Source: Treponema sp.
Lineage (GTDB): Bacteria > Spirochaetota > Spirochaetia > Treponematales > Breznakiellaceae
Direction of reading: 5' to 3'
NCBI GenBank assembly: GCA_031266875.1
Contig: JAISAE010000080.1
Span: forward strand, 1 to 64,000
Length of the DNA: 64,000 nucleotides
The notes under the pieces were generated by a model. The model ran no database searches and was not told where the DNA came from. It saw nothing but the letters and a program-made list of their open reading frames with translations. The position numbers and the translations under genes are program-made. Shown in pieces: positions 8,845-18,289 of this stretch (position 1 is its first letter; each line of letters begins with the position of its first letter).

Positions 8845-9782
8845 TTCTTTAACTCTTTAAGGAATTTCTCAAGGCTCTCTTCCCATTGCGGAATAAGGAT
8901 GCGTATCTCGTTTCTGATGCGGCCCTTATCCAGCACCGAGTAGTCTGGGCGCTTAACTTTTGAGGGATAGTCCGCGCTACTGCACGGCTTAACTTCGCAG
9001 TCTTTGGTTAAGAGTCCTAGTTCCCGTGCTTTTTGGTAAATGGCGCGGGCAAAGTCGAACCATGTGGTGTCGCCATCGTTGGTGTAATGGTATATGCCGA
9101 AGCACGGGACATTGCGCGGCGGCGGCTCTAAGCATATTGGATGCTCAACCGCGTCGATCATCTTGACAATGGCGTCCGCGAGGTCATGCGCCCAGGTGGG
9201 ACTGCCGCGCTGGTCGTTGACCACAGAAATCGTGTCCCGTTCTTGCATGAGCCGCAGCATTGTGGTTACGAAGTTGTTGCCGTATTTGCCGTAGAGCCAC
9301 GAGGTTCTGATGACATAAGCGTCAGGGGTGTTTTCTATGACGCGGACTTCCCCGTCGCGCTTGCTGGCGGCATAGACGCCGATGGGACTTGTATCATCGG
9401 CTTCAAGGTAAGGCCGCTTCTCCCCAGTGCTGGTTGAAACCGGCTTGTTGTATGTGCCAAAGACATAGTCTGTCGAGAAATGAATGAAGCGCGCACCCAG
9501 CTTGTAAGCAAGCGCGGCGATGTTTCCGGGGCCGTCAACGTTAAGGCGGCGGCAAGTTTCAGCGTCGTCCTCGGCCTTATCAACGGCTGTGTATCCGGCG
9601 CAGTTCACAATCCAGCAGACGCGCTTGCCGTGGGCCTTTTTGCCGTTGGCAAAGGCTTCGAGGGCGGCTGGACTGGTGATGTCGATTTCGCGGTCAGTGC
9701 CGGTAAAGTCGAGTCCGCGCTCGGCAAAGAGCAGGGAAAGCTCAGTGCCAAGCATACCTTTGTTACCAATAAGCCAAATCAT
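8841..9782 (-). CDS. rfbD: dTDP-4-dehydrorhamnose reductase
   Basis: A 313-residue NAD(P)H-dependent reductase for the final step to dTDP-L-rhamnose. It shows the Rossmann start IWLIGNKGMLG, the family motif NCAGYTAVDKAEDD, and the active-site YAASKRDGE (Tyr-x3-Lys). It sits between rfbC (1-nt gap) and rfbB (4-bp overlap). Confidence 0.93.
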   Translation of the reverse strand: MIWLIGNKGMLGTELSLLFAERGLDFTGTDREIDITSPAALEAFANGKKAHGKRVCWIVNCAGYTAVDKAEDDAETCRRLNVDGPGNIAALAYKLGARFIHFSTDYVFGTYNKPVSTSTGEKRPYLEADDTSPIGVYAASKRDGEVRVIENTPDAYVIRTSWLYGKYGNNFVTTMLRLMQERDTISVVNDQRGSPTWAHDLADAIVKMIDAVEHPICLEPPPRNVPCFGIYHYTNDGDTTWFDFARAIYQKARELGLLTKDCEVKPCSSADYPSKVKRPDYSVLDKGRIRNEIRILIPQWEESLEKFLKELKK

Positions 9783-9783
9783 G

Positions 9784-10323
9784 TTAAACCTCCGTAAAGG
9801 CGCTCAGGCGCTTGTCTTTTTCGGACAGGATATAATCCATGCCAATATCAGGCCAGTCAATTGCCAGCGAGGGATCGTTCCAGACAATGCCGGCCTCGTC
9901 TTCGGGGTGATAAAAGTCGGTACACTTGTACGAAAACAGGGCTGTGGAGCTTAAGACCAGGAAACCGTGGGCAAAGCCCGGCGGTATATAGAACTGGTTC
10001 TGCTTTTCCCCGCTTAAAACCACCCCGTGCCATTGCCCCCGCGTGGGTGAATCCGGGCGTATGTCTACGGCCACATCAAACACCGCGCCCGCAATCACGC
10101 GCACGAGCTTGCCCTGTGGATACTCCCGCTGGAAATGCAGGCCGCGCAGTACGCCCTTCACGGAACAGGATTCGTTATCCTGCACAAAACGCATTGACAA
10201 TCCCGCGTTCTGAAAGTCGCGTTCAGAATACGTCTCAAAAAAATAGCCCCGGCCATCTTTAAAAACCCTCGGCTGAAGCTCGTATAGTCCTTTGATAGGA
10301 CAAGGGGTAAAGGTAAACGGCAT
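9784..10323 (-). CDS. rfbC: dTDP-4-dehydrorhamnose 3,5-epimerase
   Basis: A 179-residue cupin epimerase, the normal length for RfbC. Hallmarks are the RVFKDGRGYFFETYSE start, LRGLHFQ with the catalytic His, and the FYIPPGFAHGFLVLS block. It acts between RfbB and RfbD. It lies 16 nt downstream of rfbA with a ribosome site (AGGAGGAGC) in between. Confidence 0.94.
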   Translation of the reverse strand: MPFTFTPCPIKGLYELQPRVFKDGRGYFFETYSERDFQNAGLSMRFVQDNESCSVKGVLRGLHFQREYPQGKLVRVIAGAVFDVAVDIRPDSPTRGQWHGVVLSGEKQNQFYIPPGFAHGFLVLSSTALFSYKCTDFYHPEDEAGIVWNDPSLAIDWPDIGMDYILSEKDKRLSAFTEV

Positions 10324-10338
10324 CTTTTGCTCCTCCTT

Positions 10339-11238
10339 TTAGGTGTCTGACACCACTAATGCGCTAGTTTTCAGGGCGATGTATCTGAGGTATTCGCCAT
10401 ACTCGGTCTTATAGCCGGCGGCAAGTTCGAGTAGGGCGTCCCGTGAAATCCAGCCGTTAGCAAAGGCGATTTCCTCAACGCAGGAAACATACATGCCCTG
10501 CCGTTTTTGAATGGTAGCGATGAAGTTGCCGGCCTCAAGCAGGCTGTCGTAGGTGCCGGTATCGAGCCACGCCATGCCCCGCCCAAGGGTCTCCACTGAC
10601 AGTCGGCCTCTGGCAAGATAGGCATTGTTCACCGCCGTGATCTCGATTTCGCCACGCGCTGAGGGCTGTATACCCTTGGCTATGCTCACCACCTCGTTGT
10701 CGTAGAAATAGAGGCCAGGAACCGCGTAATGCGACTTCGGCTGTTTTGGCTTCTCTTCGATTGAAAGCGCCTTGCCGTCCGCGTCAAACTCAACCACGCC
10801 ATAAGCAGTGGGGTCTTTCACATAATAGCCGAAGATTGCGCCGCCACCATTCCTCGTGATTCTTGAGCCTGCGTCCCGGAGCGTACCGCTGAACCCCCGT
10901 CCATAAAATACGTTGTCCCCCAGCACTAGAGCGCATGAATCCGCGCCGATAAACGATTCCCCGACAATGAATGCGTCGGCAAGTCCGTGCGGCTTTTCCT
11001 GCGCCGCGTACTCAAAGCGCATCCCCAACCAGTCGCCCTCGCCCAGGAGTTCCTTAAACAGGTGAATGTCCCGTGGTGTAGAAATAAGTAACACCTCCCT
11101 AATCCCCGCCAGCATCAGCACTGAGAGGGGGTAGTAGACCATTGGCTTATCGTAGAGGGGCAGGATTTGCTTAGAAACCGCTTTGGTAATCGGATACAGC
11201 CGTGTGCCGGACCCGCCAGCCAGAATAATACCTTTCAT
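10339..11238 (-). CDS. rfbA: Glucose-1-phosphate thymidylyltransferase
   Basis: First gene of the dTDP-rhamnose operon. It couples dTTP and glucose-1-phosphate to dTDP-glucose. It starts with the nucleotidyltransferase motif [16 protein letters not shown] and has [11 protein letters not shown] and VLGDNVFYG further on. At 299 residues it has normal length. A near-consensus promoter ends only 8 nt before the ATG. Confidence 0.94.
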   Translation of the reverse strand: MKGIILAGGSGTRLYPITKAVSKQILPLYDKPMVYYPLSVLMLAGIREVLLISTPRDIHLFKELLGEGDWLGMRFEYAAQEKPHGLADAFIVGESFIGADSCALVLGDNVFYGRGFSGTLRDAGSRITRNGGGAIFGYYVKDPTAYGVVEFDADGKALSIEEKPKQPKSHYAVPGLYFYDNEVVSIAKGIQPSARGEIEITAVNNAYLARGRLSVETLGRGMAWLDTGTYDSLLEAGNFIATIQKRQGMYVSCVEEIAFANGWISRDALLELAAGYKTEYGEYLRYIALKTSALVVSDT

Positions 11239-11246
11239 TATCCTTT

Positions 11247-11275
11247 ATTATATCCTTTAGGTGTGTTGATATCAA
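11247..11275 (-). promoter_or_regulatory. rfbACDB promoter adjacent to the start codon
   Basis: TTGATA (11275-11270), a 17-nt spacer and TATAAT (11252-11247) read on the - strand. The -10 is followed by AAAGGATA and the rfbA ATG, so transcription from here would give a leader of only a few bases. The AAAGGA could act as a ribosome site on a longer transcript. Confidence 0.75.
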
Positions 11276-11391
11276 GCAAAGGGCGCGATATTACTGCGGC
11301 TGGCTAAAGTTTGGAATAGGTTTGCTTATGAAGTTCTTCTTTTTACCGATATTGAACACAGTACGGTAAGTATTGGGAGGGAAATTATACT

Positions 11392-12213
11392 ATGATAAGA
11401 AGTTGGTACACTGGCGCGAGCGGAATGCGGGCGCAGCAGTGGCGGCTGGACGCGATTGCCAATAACCTGGCTAACGTGGACGCAGACGCTTACAAAAAAG
11501 ACGTGGTTTCGTTTAAGTCATTCCCTGAAATGCTCATGCGACGCATGAATGACGATGGGGTTCATACTAACCCTATGGGTTCGGTTGATTCAGCCCCCAT
11601 CATCGGCAAACTGGGAACCGGCGTTGAGCTGAACGAATTGTTCACCAATTTTGAGCAGGGCGGACTCAAGCAAACAGACAGCGGCTTTGACCTTGCCCTT
11701 GATGGCAAGGGCTTTTTCGTTGTCTCAACCCCCTGGGGCGAACGCTATACGCGGAATGGGTCATTCCAGCTTGGCAAAGAAGGCTTTCTCGAAACCAAAG
11801 AAGGCTATCCAGTGCAGGGCGAAAACGGCTCCGTCAGGATTGGGGACAATGAGTTTCAGGTTGATAAGCTCGGCAGGGTTTGGATACACATGGTTAACGA
11901 GCAGGGAGAAAGTGAAAACACGCTTGTTGATACCCTAGAAATCGTGGAGTTCGACATTGACCGCTATCTGCAAAAACAAGGTTCCAGTCTCTATCGTTCC
12001 ACCGACGTGTCGGGCGACGCTCAGGTTCTTGGAATCGGGGACCGTCCGCGGGTGATACAGGGCTTCACCGAGGCTTCCAATGTAGACCCGGTTGTTGAGA
12101 TGGTTCAGATGATCGAGGTGAACCGCGCTTATGAGGCCAACCAGAAGGTGATTCAGAGCGGCGACACCATGCTCGGAACCCTCATCAATCAAGTAGCCAG
12201 AATAAGCGGCTAA
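11392..12213 (+). CDS. flgF: Flagellar basal-body rod protein FlgF
   Basis: A 273-residue rod protein starting MIRSWYTGASGMRAQQ with the rod/hook N-terminal motif NNLANVDADAYKK, a central domain with GKGFFVV and TRNGSF, and the C-terminal VEMVQMIEVNRAYEANQKVIQ helix. It lies 12 bp upstream of flgG. In spirochaetes the rod is part of the periplasmic flagellum. It could equally be called FlgG-1 in treponemal nomenclature. A GGGAGG ribosome site lies about 11 nt before the ATG. Confidence 0.88.
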   Translation: MIRSWYTGASGMRAQQWRLDAIANNLANVDADAYKKDVVSFKSFPEMLMRRMNDDGVHTNPMGSVDSAPIIGKLGTGVELNELFTNFEQGGLKQTDSGFDLALDGKGFFVVSTPWGERYTRNGSFQLGKEGFLETKEGYPVQGENGSVRIGDNEFQVDKLGRVWIHMVNEQGESENTLVDTLEIVEFDIDRYLQKQGSSLYRSTDVSGDAQVLGIGDRPRVIQGFTEASNVDPVVEMVQMIEVNRAYEANQKVIQSGDTMLGTLINQVARISG

Positions 12214-12225
12214 GGGGAATAGTAT

Positions 12226-13026
12226 ATGATACGAAGTTTATATACCGGCGCGTCCGGCATGATCGGACAGCAGGCGAACATTGACACGATATCGAATAAC
12301 CTCGCCAACGTGAACACCACTGGCTATAAAAAGATGCGGGCTGATTTCGAGGACCTGCTTTACCAGACTGTTAAAACCGCCGGAACACCAGCCACTGAAG
12401 ATACCACTGTACCGGTTGGCATACAGATGGGGCATGGTGTCAGACTCGCGGCAACCCAGCGCATGTTCTCACAGGGTTCACCGCAAAGCACGGACAACCC
12501 GACCGACATGGCAATTATAGGCGACGGGTTCTTCCGTATCCAGATGTACGACGGAAGCTACGCCTATACCCGCAACGGGGCGTTTCAGGTGGACTCAGAC
12601 GGACGCATGGTTACGGCCAATGGTTACTGGCTTTTGCCGGACATTGTGATGCCAGAAGGCTTTCTGCCGGAAACGATTACGGTTGCCAAAGACGGGCGTG
12701 TTTCGGTTGTTGTGCCGCAAATCAACGATAATGAGGCCATTGATGTCGGACAGATCGACCTGTACCGTTTCCCCAATCCTGTGGGGCTGACGGCGGTTGG
12801 AGAAAATCTCTTCAAGATAACCGAAGCCTCTGGCGATCCCATTGCGGGACGGCCTGGTTATGAGGGCATGGGGCAGATTCAGCACAAGTTCCTTGAGATG
12901 TCCAATGTGTCGGTTGCTAAAGAGATGGTTGATCTTATCGTTGCTCAACGGGCTTATGAGTTCAACTCCAAGATTATCCAGACCAGCGATTCCATGCTCG
13001 GCATCGCCGCTGGCCTGAAGCGGTAA
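12226..13026 (+). CDS. flgG: Flagellar distal rod protein FlgG
   Basis: A 266-residue protein with the FlgG pattern: MIRSLYTGASGMIGQQ, NNLANVNTTGYKKMRADFEDL, GDGFFRI, and C-terminal SNVSVAKEMVDLIVAQRAYEFN. It forms the distal rod in the periplasm. It sits between flgF and the rod-binding protein with small gaps, clearly one operon. Confidence 0.92.
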   Translation: MIRSLYTGASGMIGQQANIDTISNNLANVNTTGYKKMRADFEDLLYQTVKTAGTPATEDTTVPVGIQMGHGVRLAATQRMFSQGSPQSTDNPTDMAIIGDGFFRIQMYDGSYAYTRNGAFQVDSDGRMVTANGYWLLPDIVMPEGFLPETITVAKDGRVSVVVPQINDNEAIDVGQIDLYRFPNPVGLTAVGENLFKITEASGDPIAGRPGYEGMGQIQHKFLEMSNVSVAKEMVDLIVAQRAYEFNSKIIQTSDSMLGIAAGLKR

Positions 13027-13030
13027 GCTC

Positions 13031-13447
13031 ATGGGTATAGACAGCATTGGTTCCTTATACCTTAATGAATCGCGTCTTTCGCTTTCGACCGGCGCTTTGA
13101 GCGAAACGCCGTCAACCGGGACCAGCTTCGCGTCTATTCTGGACAAGGCTGCTAAACAGCCCGCTGGTTCCGGCGAACAAAGCGTGAAACCGCATATCGA
13201 CAAGACAGACAAGCTCTACGAGCAGTGCGAGGCGCTTGAAACCTTTCTTATCAAGAACCTGATCAGCGGAATGAGGGCTACCGTGTCAAAATCAGGCTTC
13301 ATTGACCAGAGTTTCGCGGGCAAGATGTACGAGGATATGCTCTACGACGAGTATGCCAAAGACTTTAGCAAGAACGCGCACTTCGGCCTGGCGGAACTGG
13401 CCTACCTTGAACTCAGTGGTCAGCGCGGCAAGGTGCCGGGCGCGTAA
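13031..13447 (+). CDS. Rod-binding protein (FlgJ N-terminal type)
   Basis: A 138-residue protein equal to the N-terminal rod-binding half of FlgJ, without the muramidase half. The core is EQCEALETFLIKNLISGMR...FAGKMYEDMLYDEYAK. It probably caps rod assembly. It begins 4 bp after flgG. In the window it ends this flagellar group and is followed by the convergent HAD gene. Confidence 0.82.
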   Translation: MGIDSIGSLYLNESRLSLSTGALSETPSTGTSFASILDKAAKQPAGSGEQSVKPHIDKTDKLYEQCEALETFLIKNLISGMRATVSKSGFIDQSFAGKMYEDMLYDEYAKDFSKNAHFGLAELAYLELSGQRGKVPGA

Positions 13448-13507
13448 TGAATTGATTAAACCAAAAGGATTGCCGACGCAAAGGTAAAGAATGTGGTTTT
13501 TATTCTT

Positions 13508-14194
13508 TTATGCGCGGCAGTCCATTCTTTTTAACATTTCCACCCTTAGTTCTTTTAATGTATGTACGGTAATATCCGGCTTTTCTGCCGGTATTCTTGG
13601 TTTCTGGTTTTTGTGTATTCCAACTTCTATTCGTATTGTTTTCATTCCCACCATTTTTGCGGGTATGATGTCCTTGTCTATTCTGTCTCCAATCATGACA
13701 CTTTCTTCGGGTTTGCAATTACACGCAGCTAGTATCATTTCAAAATATCTTGGATCAGGTTTTGTTATGGTATAATCGTCTTGTATTTCAGTATAGGTAA
13801 AATACGGTAACAAATGCTCTTCTTGTAAATAACTCTTGAAGTCAATTCCATACTGTCCCAATATCCCTATCTTATAACGCTTTGAAAATTCAAACAAAAA
13901 GTCTTTTATTCCATCTAATAGTTCAAAGTTTTTATTGAATTCCCTTATTTCTGTTTTATATTGGTCTTTGGATTTTTTGAAATCAGGTTCGCCAATATTC
14001 TTATACAGAATATAATCATATACTTTAGGGATAAACCGGTAAACAGCTTCTTCCACATCATCCCAATAATTTTCTATCAAATACTTTTTATTATACCTAT
14101 GTATAACCTGAGTAATGATTCTTGCAGAGTTCTCCTCAAAATTCCGTTCATTGAGAATGACACCTCCAGCATCTAAAAATATATTCTTTATCAT
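13508..14194 (-). CDS. HAD-superfamily hydrolase
   Basis: A 228-residue phosphatase-like protein. Motif I is IFLDAGGVILNE, in which the second Asp of the usual DxD is Gly; later motifs are the Lys region TKPDPRYF and motif IV MIGDRIDKDI. Loss of the second Asp of motif I is seen in haloacid-dehalogenase-like members, so phosphatase activity is not certain. The gene is clearly more AT-rich than its neighbours, yet it overlaps cca by 4 bp (ATGA) with the ribosome site AAGGAG inside cca, which indicates translational coupling. Confidence 0.75.
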   Translation of the reverse strand: MIKNIFLDAGGVILNERNFEENSARIITQVIHRYNKKYLIENYWDDVEEAVYRFIPKVYDYILYKNIGEPDFKKSKDQYKTEIREFNKNFELLDGIKDFLFEFSKRYKIGILGQYGIDFKSYLQEEHLLPYFTYTEIQDDYTITKPDPRYFEMILAACNCKPEESVMIGDRIDKDIIPAKMVGMKTIRIEVGIHKNQKPRIPAEKPDITVHTLKELRVEMLKRMDCRA

Positions 14195-15570
14195 AACAAC
14201 TCCTTTATAACGCCTTCTTGAGGCGCATACCGCTGATTCAGTTTTCCCGCAATTTCAAGCAGTTTTTCGCGTGTATTAAGCTCAGGGTCATCAAGCACAG
14301 TCTCCAGCAGTTCGTTTAAAATAATGCCGATGAGACGGCCGGGTTTAATGCCAATGGCCATGAGATCGTGTCCCGTAAGCGCCAAGTCTTTGAGCGAAAG
14401 CGCGGCGCTCTGGGCAAGCGCCGCGTCAACCCGCGACACTAAGCCTGCCAGATAATCCGCCGGAACCTCGCGCCCCGTAATACCTGAAGCGTCGGCAAGC
14501 CGGAGCCGGTAGAGCGCGTCGAGGTGTTCTACGCCCACGCGCTGTATAAAGCGCCGTACCGCCGCGTTGGTCCATATATCCTCATAATGAAACATGTGTT
14601 CCCCAATTAAATGCGTAACATCGTTAATCATCGCGCCGGAATAATGGAGGCGCGTCATAAGAGCGCGGCAAAGAGTGGCCGATGTTTTTTCATGCTGATA
14701 GAATGTCCAGACCCCATCGTCGCTCAACGCGCGGGCGGACGGCTTACCAATGTCGTGAAACAGCGCCGCGAGGCGCACAAGCAGCGATTCGTCGCGCCGC
14801 GCCGCAAAATCGCAGGCAAGCAGGGAATGGTCAAGCACATCAAAACGATGCAGCCCTTTTTGTTCAACGCCACGACAGGCCGCTAATTCTGGCAGCACTA
14901 ATTCCAGCAGACCAGTTTTTTCCATTAACAAAAACGCGCCTGACGGTTTCGGCGTGGCAATGATTTTATCAAGCTCATCGCGTATCCGCTCTAGCGACAC
15001 CTTCGCGGTTATTTCAAGGCAGGGTTTTATGGCAGCGAGGGTTTTTTCTTCAACAGAAAAGCCCAGCTGCGCGACAAAACGCAGCGCCCGCAAAGGCCGC
15101 AGACCATCCTCGCTAAATCGCTCCCGCGCCTCGCCGACCGAGCAAATTACGCCGCGCTTAATATCGCCAATACCGTTAAATGGATCAACCAACGGCTTGC
15201 CACCGGGCAAAGGCGCCGCAACAGCATTCATGGTAAAATCACGGCGCCCCAAGTCCGCCTCAATGGTGGCGGCGTAGGCAACACGGGACGGATGCCTGCC
15301 GTCAAGGTAATCCGCCTCAGTCCTGAATGTCGTAACCTCAATGGACAGCCCCCGATACCGCACCGTAACCGTGCCGTGTTTAATGCCGGTGGGAATAACC
15401 ACGCGAAACATGGCGATAACCTCTTCCGGTACGGCGTCGGTGGCGAGGTCGAAATCGTGCGACTCAACGCCACGCAGTATATCGCGCACCGCGCCTCCCA
15501 CAAGAAAAACGCTTTTGTTATGGGACGCGAAAACACCGGCAATTTCCTTTAATATCGGGTCAATCTCCAT
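14191..15570 (-). CDS. cca: CCA tRNA nucleotidyltransferase / poly(A) polymerase family with HD domain
   Basis: A 459-residue enzyme that adds or repairs the CCA end of tRNA. The class II nucleotidyltransferase head shows FLVGGAVRDILRG and the catalytic DFDLATDA, followed by RRDFTMNA. An HD-type metal-binding motif is visible in LAALFHDIGKPSA. The length fits the Cca-HD group, and a poly(A) polymerase role cannot be excluded from sequence. It lies 9 bp after the YhfC-like gene and overlaps the HAD gene. Confidence 0.9.
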   Translation of the reverse strand: MEIDPILKEIAGVFASHNKSVFLVGGAVRDILRGVESHDFDLATDAVPEEVIAMFRVVIPTGIKHGTVTVRYRGLSIEVTTFRTEADYLDGRHPSRVAYAATIEADLGRRDFTMNAVAAPLPGGKPLVDPFNGIGDIKRGVICSVGEARERFSEDGLRPLRALRFVAQLGFSVEEKTLAAIKPCLEITAKVSLERIRDELDKIIATPKPSGAFLLMEKTGLLELVLPELAACRGVEQKGLHRFDVLDHSLLACDFAARRDESLLVRLAALFHDIGKPSARALSDDGVWTFYQHEKTSATLCRALMTRLHYSGAMINDVTHLIGEHMFHYEDIWTNAAVRRFIQRVGVEHLDALYRLRLADASGITGREVPADYLAGLVSRVDAALAQSAALSLKDLALTGHDLMAIGIKPGRLIGIILNELLETVLDDPELNTREKLLEIAGKLNQRYAPQEGVIKELL

Positions 15571-15579
15571 GTGACGCCT

Positions 15580-16392
15580 CTATGCCTTCCGGGTAAGCGT
15601 GAGCGGCGCACTGCCCAGCTTCCGGTGTATTGCCAGCGCCACCGCTATCATCGCTACACAGAAAAGCCCTGTCAGTACCTCAGTGGTAACGAGCTTCAGT
15701 ACCTGCACCTGATACAGTACCGCCGGAATGTCAATCAGCGCATGGACGGCGATTGCCAGCGGGTAGAGCCACTGCCGGCGCTGCGTACCAAACACCGCAT
15801 AAAACACCAGCACGGATAGGGCGATCTGGACGCCGAGGGCGAAGACGCGCTCAATCCCGCCAATGAGGAACTGAGACGACGCAATGGTAGCAAGGCTGGC
15901 AAGCTGGGCTGTCGCCTGTTCCAGCACCGCGCCCTCCAGCCCAGAGACGACCGTCTCAATACCGCCGGTGTTAATCATGACACTGGCGACGATGTTGTTA
16001 ATCATGGGGAGCCCGGCGAGCAGTATCGCCTCAATACCGCCGTGTCCAACGCCGTAGGCCAGCGCCGCGCTGACCGTGACGCCAGTGAACTTTTTCTTCA
16101 ACAGGTGGTAGGCAATAAAACGGGCGCTTTCCTCGAATATCCCCGCCATGAGTACAGCATAGACAACGTAGAACACCTTGTTCTGCGCCAGCGCGCTTCG
16201 AAGTACAATGGTGTGGACATAGCGTTCCAGTGTCAACGCGAACAGCGTGAAACCAGCTACACCCGCCAGCAAGGGTATAAACGGCGCACGATATTTCCGG
16301 CGAAACGCAATAAACAAGCCTACGGGTAAGCCAATCGACAGTACCGCCGATAGCGCCATACATATAATTGATACCACAGGAACCTGTAACAT
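15580..16392 (-). CDS. YhfC-family intramembrane metalloprotease-like protein
   Basis: A 270-residue multi-pass membrane protein, about seven hydrophobic segments. It carries conserved polar motifs inside membrane segments: GIFEESARF, GVGHGGIEA and HALIDIP, the Glu/His pattern of the YhfC (PrsW/CAAX-like) group. The substrate is unknown. GGAGG precedes the ATG. It is the first gene of the YhfC-cca-HAD group. Confidence 0.8.
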   Translation of the reverse strand: MLQVPVVSIICMALSAVLSIGLPVGLFIAFRRKYRAPFIPLLAGVAGFTLFALTLERYVHTIVLRSALAQNKVFYVVYAVLMAGIFEESARFIAYHLLKKKFTGVTVSAALAYGVGHGGIEAILLAGLPMINNIVASVMINTGGIETVVSGLEGAVLEQATAQLASLATIASSQFLIGGIERVFALGVQIALSVLVFYAVFGTQRRQWLYPLAIAVHALIDIPAVLYQVQVLKLVTTEVLTGLFCVAMIAVALAIHRKLGSAPLTLTRKA

Positions 16393-16523
16393 AGTACCTC
16401 CACTTGTGTTGCATGGTACAGAAAACGTGGAGCGGCGTCAACGGAAGCGTAACGCGCCGTCAGCCTGAAAAGCAAACCACGCGGAACCCTTGACACAGGT
16501 AAACGTGGCCGCTTTGAGTTTCC

Positions 16524-16560
16524 AAAAAAATTAATACCGGGCATCACATGATGCCCGGCT
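16524..16560 (-). terminator. Rho-independent terminator after the GH18 gene
   Basis: On the - strand, GCCGGGCATCA pairs with TGATGCCCGG, then TATTAATTTTTTT follows. It lies 37-73 nt after the GH18 stop. Confidence 0.75.
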
Positions 16561-16596
16561 GTTTTTAACGAGTTTTCAGGAACCGTAGGTTTCCGG

Positions 16597-17952
16597 TTAA
16601 TTGCCCCAGTCTTTACGATAGTCTCCGGCTGCGGCGTTGGTAAGTACGCATTTTTGGCCAAATACAATCTGGGTCATCATTGAAATATACGCGCTCTGGG
16701 ACACACTGGGTTCCGCTTCATCTTTATCGTGTTTCAAAAGACTTGAAGCGGGTGTCAGATTATAGAAGAACAGCATACCGTAAGGATTACCCGATGTCGC
16801 CGCTGTTTTGAAACGGGTCGAATAATCATAAATAGTACCGGTTGCCTGCTCGTCGCCATTTACCACAATCGGCGGAAGCGGCGTTCCGCCCTGATAAGCA
16901 CCATTGCCGCCCACATCCATACCAAAGGGCGAATACTTGCTCCGGCCCAGACCATTGGCGCTGTCGTCAAGGTATCGGCCATACCAGGGCTGCTGCACAA
17001 TACTTACGGCGCTATCGAGCGAAGCAAAGGTAAGTCCGTCGTTTGACTGGCCTTCGGGGGTTATATAGCGTCCAGAGTTGTATTCATAGAGACTTACGAT
17101 CTTATTCGGCCCCAATGCCGCACGGGTCTCGGTGATGAGTGGGTGATATAAAGCCCCGCTTGCCTTCCACATGGCATCCATTTGCTCTTCGCTCGGAGCG
17201 GGACCAAGAATACCATTACCCGCTACAATGTCCTTGCTCGGATCGCGGTAGACCTCTCCGCTAAAAGGCCAACCCCACTCGCTTACCGGATAGGTCCAAA
17301 TGCTGTCTGGCGCAACGACTGTGTACTCATCCTGCCAGTTACCCCAGTCTTCCTTACTAGCCCATTCGTCGTCGAAGTCAACCCCGTCCAATTCGTAGTA
17401 TTCTACGTCTTTCTTGAGATCAGCAATAAAGATCGCCCGGTCATCAGCGTTCATAGTACCAAAACCAATACCGTCGTGATCTCCCAAAAGGCTGAGCAGC
17501 ACTTTGATGCCTTTTTCCTGCAAGGGTACAATGTACTTTTCCCGGTTTTCCAGGAGGTGCCGTATATTCTCATTGAAATGAACATGAGGCCCGCTTTCAG
17601 TACAACCATGAGCCGCGTCTGTTTCAAGAGCGCAATCTCTGCTTCTGATGTTTGCCGCAAAGAGAATCACATAGTCAAACAGCAACGTGCCGTCCTCAAG
17701 GACATAATCACCGGCGTTTAAGGGGTTGTGGTCATTCACTTCAATATAGACCGCCGTTTTTACCTTGTAACTCGTCCCGGCAATAACCTTGTCGGCGATG
17801 ATTACGGGGATAGTTTCAGGGATAATTTCTTCTTTTTCCTCTTTATCCCCTTCCCTGCCGGTCAGACAACCGGTTACCGTACATACAATCATGACCGCCG
17901 CCATGACGCCTAAAAGCAACTTCCATACATTGCTTTTTTGTTTCTTGTGCAT
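16597..17952 (-). CDS. GH18 endo-beta-N-acetylglucosaminidase-like lipoprotein
   Basis: Signal peptide and lipobox VTGC, then a GH18 barrel of the EndoH/EndoF type. The catalytic motif is LDGVDFDDEW (DxxDxDxE), with the final Glu as acid. Such enzymes cut the chitobiose core of N-glycans or release N-acetylglucosamine-containing glycans; substrate here is inferred. The strong AGGAG before MHKK sets the start at 17952 rather than the track start at 17970. The 451-residue length is longer than EndoH. A terminator follows, and a small ORF with a conserved promoter lies upstream, possibly in the same transcript. Confidence 0.82.
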   Translation of the reverse strand: MHKKQKSNVWKLLLGVMAAVMIVCTVTGCLTGREGDKEEKEEIIPETIPVIIADKVIAGTSYKVKTAVYIEVNDHNPLNAGDYVLEDGTLLFDYVILFAANIRSRDCALETDAAHGCTESGPHVHFNENIRHLLENREKYIVPLQEKGIKVLLSLLGDHDGIGFGTMNADDRAIFIADLKKDVEYYELDGVDFDDEWASKEDWGNWQDEYTVVAPDSIWTYPVSEWGWPFSGEVYRDPSKDIVAGNGILGPAPSEEQMDAMWKASGALYHPLITETRAALGPNKIVSLYEYNSGRYITPEGQSNDGLTFASLDSAVSIVQQPWYGRYLDDSANGLGRSKYSPFGMDVGGNGAYQGGTPLPPIVVNGDEQATGTIYDYSTRFKTAATSGNPYGMLFFYNLTPASSLLKHDKDEAEPSVSQSAYISMMTQIVFGQKCVLTNAAAGDYRKDWGN

Positions 17953-17973
17953 AATTTTTCTCCTATGCATGGG

Positions 17974-18267
17974 TTATTTATTTAATCGAAAACCAAAGTT
18001 TCCGCTTAAACGCGAGTGTACTACTTCTGAAACAGAAGAAACGTTATGAGTCTTAGCCATAAGCAAGAAATCCCGCATACGCCGGGCCTCCGGTTCGTAC
18101 AAATAGTAGATTGTGTAGTTCGTGTCCGGCCAAAAACAGTAATTGCGACCGGTTTTTAAGGTAAGCTTGTTCGTGCCGGCTTGTAACATATACGCGGCGT
18201 TCACTGTGGCCAAAACGCCTCTCTTCCCGCCGGTATTAACGCCGTACTGGAAATTATACCCGCGCAT
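17974..18267 (-). CDS. Small ORF upstream of the GH18 gene
   Basis: A 97-residue ORF that I do not recognise. It has no signal peptide or membrane segment, and contains a GRNYCFWPDTNYTIYYLYEP patch rich in aromatics. Support comes from its position: the repeated promoter-hairpin element (18290-18362) ends 22 nt before its ATG, and it stops 21 nt before the GH18 start. No ribosome site is visible. It may be a remnant whose leader still drives the GH18 gene. Confidence 0.45.
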   Translation of the reverse strand: MRGYNFQYGVNTGGKRGVLATVNAAYMLQAGTNKLTLKTGRNYCFWPDTNYTIYYLYEPEARRMRDFLLMAKTHNVSSVSEVVHSRLSGNFGFRLNK

Positions 18268-18289
18268 GGGAAGGTACGTTGTAAGTAAA

